From NCBI GenBank assembly GCA_945901795.1, contig CAMDLP010000004.1:32638-96637 (forward strand): 64,000 bases of DNA. Reading direction: 5' to 3'. The notes beneath the pieces are model-generated. The model saw only the letters and a program-made list of their open reading frames with translations, was not told the DNA's origin and ran no database searches. Below, in pieces: positions 57,376-64,000 of the stretch. The DNA comes from Akkermansia muciniphila. GTDB lineage: Bacteria; Verrucomicrobiota; Verrucomicrobiia; Verrucomicrobiales; Akkermansiaceae. Both the position numbers and the translations under genes were made by a program. Within the stretch, counting starts at the first letter, position 1, and every line of letters begins with the position of its first letter.

Positions 57376-58986
57376 ATGAATGATGACGCACGGAGCTCGC
57401 CGGACAAGAACAGCATCAAACTCGAACGGCTCGAGCTCGCGCTACGGGCGTCGAACGAAGGAATCTGGGACTGGCAGACCGAACAAAAGGAAATCTACTA
57501 CTCACGTCGGATTCTCGAATTCCTCGAATGTGGCAGAGACCGCGCGCCCAACCTGTTCATTCCTCCCTTCGACAGCATCCACCCCGAGGACCAGCACGCC
57601 TTCTGCCTGGCCGTGACCCAGGCCCTGCAGGACAGCGGCCCGGAAACCCTGGCAGCGGACGCGCGGGTCCGTGCCGGCGGCGGCGAGTGGCGCTGGTTGA
57701 AAATCCGCGGCACCGTCGTCCGCAACCGCGACGGCAAGGCGGTCCGCATCGCCGGTTCGATGATCAACATCAGCCAGCGCAAAGCGGCGGAGGCGCAGGT
57801 GGAAGAAGAAAGATTTCTCCTCAGGCAACTCATCGACCACGTCCCCTTGCAGATTTATTTCAAGGACCCCCAGTCGAATTTCGTCATGGCCAACCAGCGG
57901 ATGGCCGAGTGGATGGGATTTACCCATGAGCGCGAATTGATCCAAAAACACGACCGGGATTTCTTCGACTACGACCATTGGAAGCCCGCCGAGGACGACG
58001 AGAAGCACATCATCCAATCCGGCAACGCCATCATCGACCAACTCGAACACGAAACTTGGCACGAGGGCTCGGAAACCTGGGTCATTACCTCCAAGTTCCC
58101 GTGGCGCGACCGGCACGGCAACATTAAGGGCACCTTCGGCGTCTCCAGCGATGTCACCAAACTCGTCAAAGCCGAGCGCCAAGCCACCGATCTCGCCCAA
58201 CAGCTCCAGTTGAAAAACCAAGCCTACGAGGAGGAGCTCCTGCTCGCCCGCGAAATCCAACAGGCGCTCGCCGAAGAGGGATTCCCCCCGACCACTCCGG
58301 GCAAGCACGGCCACGTCACCTTCGGCGCGCGCTACATCCCCATTTCCGGATTGGCCGGGGATTTCTTCGAGATCGTCCAAGTGAATGAAAACTGCCTCAG
58401 CATCCTGATCTGCGACGTCATGGGCCACGGCGTCCGCTCCGCCCTCATCGTCGCAATGCTCCGCGGACTGCTAGAAAAACAACGCGCTCAGTCCAGCGAC
58501 CCCGGACTCTTCCTCCAGAGCCTCAACGACGGACTCGCCGCGATCCTCGAACGCGCCGGCACGACTATGTTTGCCACCGCCTTCTTCGGCCTGATCGATC
58601 TATCCGCAGGCACCTTCAAATACGCCTGCGCTGGCCACCCGGGCCCCATCATCGCCGGCCCCAACGGCGTCTGCCAGATCGCCTCCGACCGCTCCGACAA
58701 GGGACCCGGACTCGGCTTGCGAAAAGGAGCGTCCTTCCCCACCAACCAGATCGACCTCGCCGAAATCGACCGGCTCATCCTGTTCACCGACGGCGTTCTC
58801 GAAGCCGAGAACCAGAGGGGCGAGCCGTTTTTCGAAAACCGGCTGATGGAAATCATCAAGCGCGAATTCACCGAGCCCCTCGAAAGCCTGTTAAACGACA
58901 TCCTCGACAGCGTCCTCGCGTTTTCTGATAGAAAACAGTTCGACGACGACGTCTGCCTTCTGGGAGTCGATATTACCCGGCCCTAG
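57376..58986 (+). CDS. PAS-PAS-SpoIIE (RsbU-like) protein phosphatase
   Basis: A 536-residue signalling protein. Residues about 18-135 and 145-270 are two PAS domains (ASNEGIWDWQTEQKEIYYS; IDHVPLQIYFKDPQSNFVM). A coiled-coil-like linker (ATDLAQQLQLKNQAYEEELL) leads to a SpoIIE/PP2C phosphatase with LAREIQQAL, ISGLAGDFFEI, ICDVMGHGVRSAL and LFTDGVLEA. Such proteins dephosphorylate anti-sigma-factor antagonists in partner-switching. No RsbV or RsbW gene is nearby. An inverted repeat follows the stop. Confidence 0.93.
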   Translation: MNDDARSSPDKNSIKLERLELALRASNEGIWDWQTEQKEIYYSRRILEFLECGRDRAPNLFIPPFDSIHPEDQHAFCLAVTQALQDSGPETLAADARVRAGGGEWRWLKIRGTVVRNRDGKAVRIAGSMINISQRKAAEAQVEEERFLLRQLIDHVPLQIYFKDPQSNFVMANQRMAEWMGFTHERELIQKHDRDFFDYDHWKPAEDDEKHIIQSGNAIIDQLEHETWHEGSETWVITSKFPWRDRHGNIKGTFGVSSDVTKLVKAERQATDLAQQLQLKNQAYEEELLLAREIQQALAEEGFPPTTPGKHGHVTFGARYIPISGLAGDFFEIVQVNENCLSILICDVMGHGVRSALIVAMLRGLLEKQRAQSSDPGLFLQSLNDGLAAILERAGTTMFATAFFGLIDLSAGTFKYACAGHPGPIIAGPNGVCQIASDRSDKGPGLGLRKGASFPTNQIDLAEIDRLILFTDGVLEAENQRGEPFFENRLMEIIKREFTEPLESLLNDILDSVLAFSDRKQFDDDVCLLGVDITRP

Positions 58987-58990
58987 CAAT

Positions 58991-59051
58991 GTGATCCGGC
59001 TGTCTCAGCCGGATTGACCGCCTTCGCACCCGGCTGAGACAGCCGGGACAC
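58991..59051. repeat. Inverted-repeat element of GGCTGTCTCAGCC family, copy B
   Basis: Left arm GTGATCCGGCTGTCTCAGCC and a right arm complementary to GTGTCCCGGCTGTCTCAGCC, with about 18 bases between. It lies 4 bases after the PAS-SpoIIE stop, as copy A lies right after a stop, so a transcription-ending role is possible. Confidence 0.85.
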
Positions 59052-59229
59052 AATTTGCCTGCGGCGGGTTGATTTCAATCTCCACGGCCTTGCTCGTCGG
59101 CGCGGCGCGGCCTCTGGGTATCTCGCCGTCGACAGGATGCCGGCTAAAATCGATAGTCGATGGGGTCCTACCATGAGGAGAGGAACCTCTCGCTTGACTC
59201 CGCATCCGGGGTGGACATCATTTCGCGCG

Positions 59230-59382
59230 ATGAAGCGCCTTTCCCAATTGTCCGTGCTCGCGGCGCTCTTGTTTTCGTTTAACTCCTGCGGTTTACCTGG
59301 AGCATTGATCCGGACGGCGGGCAGTGCGGTGGGTTCAGCCGCTAGATTGGCTGGGCCGGCGTTGGCGGCTGGCGCGCTTTAG
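59230..59382 (+). CDS. Small lipoprotein, unknown function
   Basis: Only 50 residues: a lipoprotein signal with lipobox-like FNSC (Cys20) followed by a short Ala/Gly-rich tail (ALIRTAGSAVGSAARLAG). Small lipoproteins of this kind are common in the phylum. The start at 59230 begins the signal exactly. Its stop overlaps the tsaE stop on the other strand. Confidence 0.65.
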   Translation: MKRLSQLSVLAALLFSFNSCGLPGALIRTAGSAVGSAARLAGPALAAGAL

Positions 59383-59795
59383 GCTTCGCCCTGGCGCACG
59401 CCCCGGCAGCCTTCCGCTTCCACGGTGAAGTGCAGCCACGTCGTCTCGGGCGGCAGCAATTCCGGGAATTTATCGCCCCACTCGGCGATGATGACGCCGC
59501 CTTGGTCCAGCAATTCGTCCCAGCCTAGCGCGATCAATTCCGCGGCCGACTCCAGCCGGTAGAAATCCAAGTGAAACACCGGCAAGCGGCCGCCGGGGTA
59601 TTCGTGGAGCAGCCCGAAGGTCGGGCTGGTGACATCCGCCCCCGAGCCGATCCCTGCGACGAAGCCTTTGGTCCAGTGGGTTTTACCGGCACCGAGTCCG
59701 CCGACCAAGGCGATCACCGAGCCGGGTCTCCCCTCGGCTGCCGCTTCCCGGCCGAGGGCTTCCATCGCTTCGGGTGATTCCGCGTGTCGTTGCAT
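59379..59795 (-). CDS. tsaE: tRNA threonylcarbamoyladenosine biosynthesis ATPase TsaE
   Basis: TsaE is the ATPase of the TsaBDE complex that makes t6A37 in tRNAs reading ANN codons. The P-loop VGGLGAGKTHWTKG is at residues 31-44, followed by VTSPTFGLLHEY and the family stretch FHLDFYRLESAAEL, then WGDKF. 138 residues is normal. The start at 59795 matches the family; the open frame extends further without support. TsaB/TsaD are not nearby. Confidence 0.93.
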   Translation of the reverse strand: MQRHAESPEAMEALGREAAAEGRPGSVIALVGGLGAGKTHWTKGFVAGIGSGADVTSPTFGLLHEYPGGRLPVFHLDFYRLESAAELIALGWDELLDQGGVIIAEWGDKFPELLPPETTWLHFTVEAEGCRGVRQGEA

Positions 59796-59911
59796 CGGCC
59801 CTTCGGAAAGCGGAAACTGCGGGTGAAGTCGATTTAAAAAGCACAGCTGTCCGCCATGGTCGCGCTGGACATTGAAACAAAACGCGACAGACTCCGGCCA
59901 CTTCACCCATC

Positions 59912-60262
59912 ATGAAAAAGTGCCCTTTTTGCGCGGAAGAAATCCAGAATGAGGCGATCAAGTGCAAGCACTGCCACGAGTTTCTGGATGAGTCGCACCG
60001 CCCGGCGTATGTCGGGCTGCCCGCGCTGCCGGGGGATCAACTGCCGTGGTATTTCAAGACCGGGTTCATCGTGCTGACGTTCGTGACGTTGCCGCCGGTC
60101 GCGCTGCCGCTGGTCTGGCTGCATCCGAAATGGAATCTTGCCGTGAAAGTGGCGGTCACTCTGGTCACCGGCGGAGTCTGCTGGCTGACTTACATCGCTT
60201 TCCAAGGCTTCGTCAGCCAGTTCGATGAAGCGATCAAGATGATGAATGAAATGAAGATCTAG
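59912..60262 (+). CDS. Zinc-ribbon membrane protein
   Basis: A 116-residue protein starting with a UPF0547-type zinc ribbon (CPFC at 4-7, CKHC at 18-21) followed by two membrane helices (about residues 50-70 and 78-98). Such short zinc-ribbon membrane proteins are common and uncharacterised. It is convergent with dapF. Confidence 0.78.
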   Translation: MKKCPFCAEEIQNEAIKCKHCHEFLDESHRPAYVGLPALPGDQLPWYFKTGFIVLTFVTLPPVALPLVWLHPKWNLAVKVAVTLVTGGVCWLTYIAFQGFVSQFDEAIKMMNEMKI

Positions 60263-60279
60263 CCGCAACGAGCAGCGGC

Positions 60280-61107
60280 TCAGATGTCGATTTCTCCCTC
60301 GAACACGAAATCCGCCGGGCCGGTGAGGGTGACGTTGGTGAAAGTCCGGTCGCCGGTTTTCTCGAAACCGATTTCCAGGGTGTCGCCGCCTTCGACATCG
60401 ACCTTGACCGGGCTGGGCGCGCCGGTAAGGAGGTGGTGGACGAGGGCGGAGGCGACCATGCCGGTGCCGCAGGCGAGCGTCTCGTCCTCCACGCCGCGCT
60501 CGTAGGTGCGGATGGAAATGTGGTCGGGCGCGAGCACGGCGGCGAAGTTCGCGTTGGTGCCGGCGGGGGCGAAGGCTTCGTGATTCCGGATCGCCGCACC
60601 GTAGTTGAAGACGTCGAAGTCATCGAGCGCGTTGGCGCTTTCGAGGAAGGTGACGACGTGCGGGACGCCGGTGTTGACGAAATGGAGCGCGCCGTCGAAG
60701 CCGGGGATCTTGGCTCCGGTGTCGAGCTTGAGGTCCTTGGGCTCGGACATCGCGATGCGGACGTCCTCGCCGACCATTTCCGCGGCGAGGGTGCCGGCGA
60801 TGGTTTCGAAGGTGACTTTCTTGAGCACGATTTCCCCGAGGTGGGCGGTGAAGCGGCCGAAGCAGCGCGCGCCGTTGCCGCACATCTCGGCTTCGCCGCC
60901 GTCGGCGTTGTAATAACGGAAACGGAAATCCGCGCCTTTCTGGGCGGGCTCGACGGCGAGCAGTCCGTCGGCTCCGATGCCGCGGTGGCGGTCGCAGAGA
61001 GCGGCGATGGTGTCGGCGTCGAGGTCCTTGGAGAGCGAGAGGTCGCGGTTGTCAACGATGATGAAATCGTTGCCGGCGCCGTTCATTTTGAAGAATTGGA
61101 GGAGCAT
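60280..61107 (-). CDS. dapF: Diaminopimelate epimerase DapF
   Basis: DapF converts LL- to meso-diaminopimelate for lysine and peptidoglycan. Both catalytic cysteines are present: Cys76 in AEMCGNGARC and Cys213 in TLACGTGM. The start MNGAGNDFIIVDN pattern (residues 8-20) and RGIGADGLL are typical. 275 residues is normal. The start at 61107 is supported by family length. Confidence 0.96.
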   Translation of the reverse strand: MLLQFFKMNGAGNDFIIVDNRDLSLSKDLDADTIAALCDRHRGIGADGLLAVEPAQKGADFRFRYYNADGGEAEMCGNGARCFGRFTAHLGEIVLKKVTFETIAGTLAAEMVGEDVRIAMSEPKDLKLDTGAKIPGFDGALHFVNTGVPHVVTFLESANALDDFDVFNYGAAIRNHEAFAPAGTNANFAAVLAPDHISIRTYERGVEDETLACGTGMVASALVHHLLTGAPSPVKVDVEGGDTLEIGFEKTGDRTFTNVTLTGPADFVFEGEIDI

Positions 61108-61131
61108 GGCGGATGGATGAGTGGGTGGAAT

Positions 61132-61188
61132 GTGTCCCGGCTGTTTCAGCCGGGGGGTGGAAAATCCGGCTGAGGCGGCCGCGGCCAA
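61132..61188. repeat. Inverted-repeat element of GGCTGTCTCAGCC family, degenerate copy C
   Basis: The left arm GTGTCCCGGCTGTTTCAGCC is well kept. The right arm (TCCGGCTGAGGCGGCCGCGGCC) is degenerate. It lies between the divergent dapF and sdhB genes, so here it is not placed after a stop codon. Confidence 0.75.
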
Positions 61189-61382
61189 AGTGGGTGCTCT
61201 TCGCAGGATGCTCAACCTCATTTATGGGAGGCGGTCTGAAAAACTGCTAACCGGCGGCTCCGATGTCGCGGCTTTGCCCACAAATCTTGATTTTTCTCCT
61301 AGCCCGCCACGCATTCCCAATTATTCTCCGGGCGGCGTGAGGCCCGGCCCCGCATGATACTTAAAATCGCAGCGAATTTCCC

Positions 61383-62135
61383 ATGAATCTGACACTCAAA
61401 GTATGGCGGCAGTCCGGGCCAAAGGCCCAAGGTAAGATGGAAACTTACGAGGCGAAGGAGATCCCGACCGAGGCGTCGTTCCTTGAAATGCTCGATATCG
61501 TCAACGAGCGCCTCATCATCAAGGGCCAGGAGCCGATCCATTTCGACCACGATTGCCGCGAGGGCATCTGCGGTTCCTGCTCACTAACCATCAACGGAAT
61601 TCCCCACAGCAAGGAGCGCGCGACCGCGACCTGCCAGGTCCACATGCGGAAATTCTCCGACGGCGACACCATCTGGATCGAGCCGTTCCGCGCCAATCCT
61701 TTCCCGATCGTCCGCGACTTGATCGTCGATCGCTCGGCCTTCGACCGGATCATCGCCGCCGGCGGTTACATCGACGTCCGCACCGGCTCCAGCGTGGATG
61801 CCAACAGTCTTCCGATTTCGAAAAGCGATGCAGACACCGCCTTCGATGCGGCCGCCTGCATCGGTTGCGGTGCCTGCGTGGCGTCCTGCAAGAACGCCTC
61901 CGCGATGTTGTTCGTGGCGGCAAAGGTTTCCCACCTCGGCCATCTCCCGCAGGGTCAGCCGGAGCGCCAGAAGCGCGTGCTTGCCATGGTCCGCCAGATG
62001 GACGCCGAGGGCTTCGGCAACTGCACTAACCAATACGAGTGCGAGGCCGCCTGCCCCAAGGAAATCAGCGTCGATCACATCGCCCGTCTGAACCGCGACT
62101 ACACCAAGGCGGTGCTGCTCGAGCAGTTCGCCTGA
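61383..62135 (+). CDS. sdhB: Succinate dehydrogenase/fumarate reductase iron-sulfur subunit
   Basis: SdhB carries electrons from the flavoprotein to quinone. The [2Fe-2S] cysteines are in [10 protein letters not shown] near 60-69, and the [4Fe-4S]/[3Fe-4S] set is in [11 protein letters not shown] near 158-168 and [12 protein letters not shown] near 215. At 250 residues it matches the short (B. subtilis/Bacteroides-like) class. SdhA and SdhC, normally immediately upstream, are absent within the window; upstream is a repeat and dapF. Confidence 0.96.
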   Translation: MNLTLKVWRQSGPKAQGKMETYEAKEIPTEASFLEMLDIVNERLIIKGQEPIHFDHDCREGICGSCSLTINGIPHSKERATATCQVHMRKFSDGDTIWIEPFRANPFPIVRDLIVDRSAFDRIIAAGGYIDVRTGSSVDANSLPISKSDADTAFDAAACIGCGACVASCKNASAMLFVAAKVSHLGHLPQGQPERQKRVLAMVRQMDAEGFGNCTNQYECEAACPKEISVDHIARLNRDYTKAVLLEQFA

Positions 62136-62207
62136 TCCGCCGCTTGCGAAAGGATGGAATAGAACGAGGCTGAAATCCTCTGGCATGCAGCTCACTCCAT
62201 CCCAACC

Positions 62208-62750
62208 ATGATGACCGTCCGCTCCTTCTCCACCTTGATTTTCGCCGCCGCCCTCGCCGCTTGTTCCGCCGAGGACAAAAAGAAAAATGTTATGGAAACC
62301 CGCCCCGAAGTCCCCGCCGAGCCTGCCGGCCAAGTCGTCAGGACCGATGCCGAGTGGAAGAAGCTCCTCACTCCCGAGCAATACCACATCCTGCGCGAGT
62401 CCGGCACCGAGCGTCCTAACGGCGAGGTATACAAGGAGTTCAAGCACCAGGGCAAAGGCAGCTACCACTGCGCCGGCTGCAACGCCTTGCTGTTCTCCTC
62501 CGACCACAAGTTCGACTCCGGCTGCGGCTGGCCGTCGTTTTACGATCCGGCCAAGGCCGAAAACGTGGTGCTCAAGGAAGACAACTCCGTGGGCCGGGCC
62601 CGCACCGAAGTGACCTGCGCGAAATGCGGCGGCCACCTCGGCCACGTCTTCAAGGGCGAGGGCTACGGCACTCCCACCGACCAGCGCTACTGCATCAACG
62701 GCGGCGGCTTGATTTACGTCCCGGCCAAAGAAGCGCCGCCAGAAAAGTAG
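62208..62750 (+). CDS. msrB: Exported peptide-methionine (R)-S-oxide reductase
   Basis: MsrB reduces methionine-R-sulfoxide in proteins. A lipoprotein signal (LAAC, Cys19) places it outside the cytoplasm. Zinc cysteines are Cys88/Cys91 and Cys137/Cys140, and the catalytic Cys162 is in QRYCINGGGL. The MsrB domain covers residues about 45-172. No MsrA or electron donor is adjacent. Confidence 0.95.
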   Translation: MMTVRSFSTLIFAAALAACSAEDKKKNVMETRPEVPAEPAGQVVRTDAEWKKLLTPEQYHILRESGTERPNGEVYKEFKHQGKGSYHCAGCNALLFSSDHKFDSGCGWPSFYDPAKAENVVLKEDNSVGRARTEVTCAKCGGHLGHVFKGEGYGTPTDQRYCINGGGLIYVPAKEAPPEK

Positions 62751-62829
62751 GCCCGCGCTCCATCCTGCTGTGCGGTGAACTCCAACCTAGCCTTTTGCTT
62801 TTCACCCAGCAATACAGCAAGCTGGCTTT

Positions 62830-63096
62830 ATGAAAGCAACCTTTCAGATTCCTGACGACCTCTACCGTGAAGTGAAAGCCGAAACAGCGAGGGATGGCCG
62901 CACGGTGCGCGAGGTGGCCATCAGCTTGTTCGAACAATGGCTGCGGCAGAAAAAGCAGCCAGCCCCTCATGCCGGTTCCATCGATTGGGAAAACTTCCAG
63001 GCACCCCTGTTCCACTTGATGCCGGACCAAGTGACCGATCACAGCACGGAAGCCATGCGGAAATCCATCACCTCCCAATGGAATGAGCAGCCCTGA
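62830..63096 (+). CDS. VapB-like antitoxin without a neighbouring toxin
   Basis: An 88-residue protein whose N-terminus (MKATFQIPDDLYREVKAETA, then RDGRTVREV) is a ribbon-helix-helix DNA-binding domain as in VapB antitoxins. The C-terminal half should bind a PIN-domain VapC toxin, yet no VapC follows; the DNA downstream is a minus-strand remnant. It is probably an orphan. Confidence 0.7.
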   Translation: MKATFQIPDDLYREVKAETARDGRTVREVAISLFEQWLRQKKQPAPHAGSIDWENFQAPLFHLMPDQVTDHSTEAMRKSITSQWNEQP

Positions 63097-63106
63097 AATC
63101 CGCTCG

Positions 63107-63387
63107 TCACTGGATACCCCTGGGCCAAGTGGCCTTCAGCACGGCTTTGGAATCGGGCCGATACCAGACCTGGTGTTCGTTGCCTTCTTCGTCCGGAATC
63201 CGGCTCAGTTCGTCCGGCGGGGCCTGGAGGAAGAGGTCTTGCTCCGCGGCGAACTGGCGGAAGATTCCGAGTTCCTCGTGGAAATAGGTAGAACCGCCTT
63301 AAAGGCGCGAAACTGCTTGGCAGCGGCTTCGGAGCTCTGCAACAAGTGCTTGGAGCGGGATTCCCGCAGGAGCGTGGCTTGGTTCAT
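63107..63387 (-). pseudogene. Frameshifted remnant of an accessory (polyvalent-like) protein
   Basis: From an ATG at 63387 the frame reads RESRSKHLLQSSEAAAKQF. After about residue 32 sense moves to the next frame: GGSTYFHEELGIFRQFAAEQ, then PPDELSRIPDEEGNEHQVWY and SKAVLKATWP, ending in TGA at 63107. In larger proteins of phage/plasmid-like accessory loci the phrase HQVW...KATxP leads into a long domain that is absent here. So it has a frameshift and a lost 3' end. The family name is from memory. Confidence 0.55.
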
Positions 63388-64000
63388 GGGCGGACATTAA
63401 TGGAAAGACGGTGGAGGATCAACCGGAGAATTGAGGACGGCGGTCATGAGAGGACCCGACGTCTGGAAGCATTCCGGAACACTCAGGGATCCTGAATCGT
63501 TGCCGGTGATTCGCAAGAAATTCAGCATCGGGCGGAATCCCATCGGCGGGGAGGTCGAGTGGTTTGCCCTGATGAATCTCAAAGCTCTTTCGCATGACGA
63601 GATCGACGATGACCGGCTGCTTCCCATCGGACTGCCCGAAGCGGAGCTTGTGATAGAGATTGAGGACGATGAGGGGTTGGTCGGAGTGCGCGGGACATGT
63701 CCCCGCTTTTTCACTGGCCGACATGTCGGCCAGTGGAAAAGCTCCGACATGTCGGAGCAGTCCAGATCGGCCGTCCCCGCTCAAGAACCCATCGTCCCGG
63801 CTTTGCGTTCCTTGGCGGCCTTTGCGGCTTGGCGGTTAGCTTCTCTTGAATGAGCCTCCGGCGGGAGAAGGTGAAGTGGGCGCGCCCGGCAACAATCGCG
63901 GGGGCATGAGCGATTTTGGACAGGAGCGAACGCGACGTGCCCCGAAGGGGCGAAGGCGCGTGTGGAGCGCCTGAGTCAATCGGGCCCTACCGCGATTTCC
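63388..64000. other. Gene-poor right end with palindromes and a short CGCAAAG-like repeat
   Basis: About 610 bases. Open frames occur on both strands but none shows a domain. Besides the palindromes at 63692-63758, the minus strand of about 63795-63840 contains an imperfect periodic run (CCGCCAAG, CCGCAAAG, CCGCCAAGG, CGCAAAG), a type of short repeat seen between genes in many bacteria. The window ends inside this region. Confidence 0.55.
63692..63758. repeat. Three adjacent palindromes with core GACATGTC
   Basis: GGGACATGTCCC (63692-63703), a perfect 24-bp palindrome with half-site CACTGGCCGACA (63712-63735), nearly extended by flanking CTTTT/AAAAG, and an 18-bp perfect palindrome GCTCCGACATGTCGGAGC (63741-63758). 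The middle one could act as a bidirectional terminator. Confidence 0.9.

Noticed and set aside
63431..63853. A 140-codon plus-strand frame with some protein-like stretches
   Set aside because: It runs straight through the three palindromes and the CGCAAAG-like repeat, which would be odd inside a real gene, and shows no family.

Overview
The window is about 64 kb of GC-rich chromosome, most likely from a Verrucomicrobiota bacterium of the Verrucomicrobiales (Luteolibacter/Haloferula/Prosthecobacter-like). Supporting signs are a planctomycete-type cytochrome c joined to leucine-rich repeats, a Tat-exported Gfo/Idh/MocA oxidoreductase, a PEP-CTERM tail, a eukaryotic-type (GSII) glutamine synthetase, many small lipoproteins, and starts that mostly lack a Shine-Dalgarno sequence. 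This placement is inferred from gene content, not from a marker phylogeny. I saw no rRNA, transposase, integrase or CRISPR array. One tRNA, Gly(GCC), is present. Layout: 0-6 kb holds core genes (MazG-like, rsmH, mutM, prmA, tRNA-Gly, trpC) and a subtilisin-like protease. 6-9 kb on the minus strand holds a cytochrome-oxidase-assembly-like set (DUF420 protein, a SCO-like thioredoxin, and a second SCO-like protein without cysteines) and a glutamine cyclotransferase. 9-14 kb has an RsmA-Nudix fusion, a damaged PEP-CTERM trypsin-like gene, an ABC exporter and YjdM. 14-19 kb has a copper-type P-ATPase, glnII with a convincing sigma-54 promoter, a PP2C phosphatase next to a very small kinase-like protein, and a YlbF-family protein. 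19.4-22.2 kb is a tight minus-strand cluster: a NagB-like protein lacking key catalytic residues, RidA, an M23 peptidase and an unknown secreted protein. 23-29 kb has obgE, a gamma-glutamylcyclotransferase-like gene, a secreted protein apparently split by an in-frame stop, the cytochrome/LRR protein and the Gfo/Idh/MocA oxidoreductase. 29-33 kb is the tgt-yajC-secDF operon. At 33.4 kb lies a small exported Cys/Lys/Glu-rich protein of seven tandem modules, the most novel-looking gene here. 34-41 kb has a Nudix gene, acnA, a small cytochrome c with a LysE-type exporter, envelope lipoproteins and a pterin dehydratase. 41.2-42.9 kb is a graveyard of restriction-system parts: a multiply damaged helicase/restriction gene, a HicB-like fragment and a Mod-like methyltransferase fragment. 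43-62 kb returns to core and envelope functions (class II aldolase, acpP, LysM protein, AI-2E transporter, beta-lactamase-fold hydrolase, a candidate pyrophosphate-type PEP carboxykinase of about 1,160 residues, HIT, MFS, alpha-toroid repeat protein, PAS-SpoIIE phosphatase, tsaE, dapF, sdhB, msrB). 62.8-64 kb is a second decaying accessory patch with an orphan VapB-like antitoxin, a frameshifted gene remnant and palindromes sharing the core GACATGTC. How the genes work together: AcnA, SdhB, class II aldolase and the PEPCK candidate form a central-carbon set. YajC/SecDF, lipoproteins, L,D-transpeptidase-fold proteins and M23 serve the envelope. GlnII under sigma-54 control points to nitrogen-responsive assimilation. 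Two families of dispersed inverted repeats recur between genes: a roughly 155-bp element with terminal inverted repeats (two copies) and a roughly 60-bp inverted pair around GGCTGTCTCAGCC (three copies).
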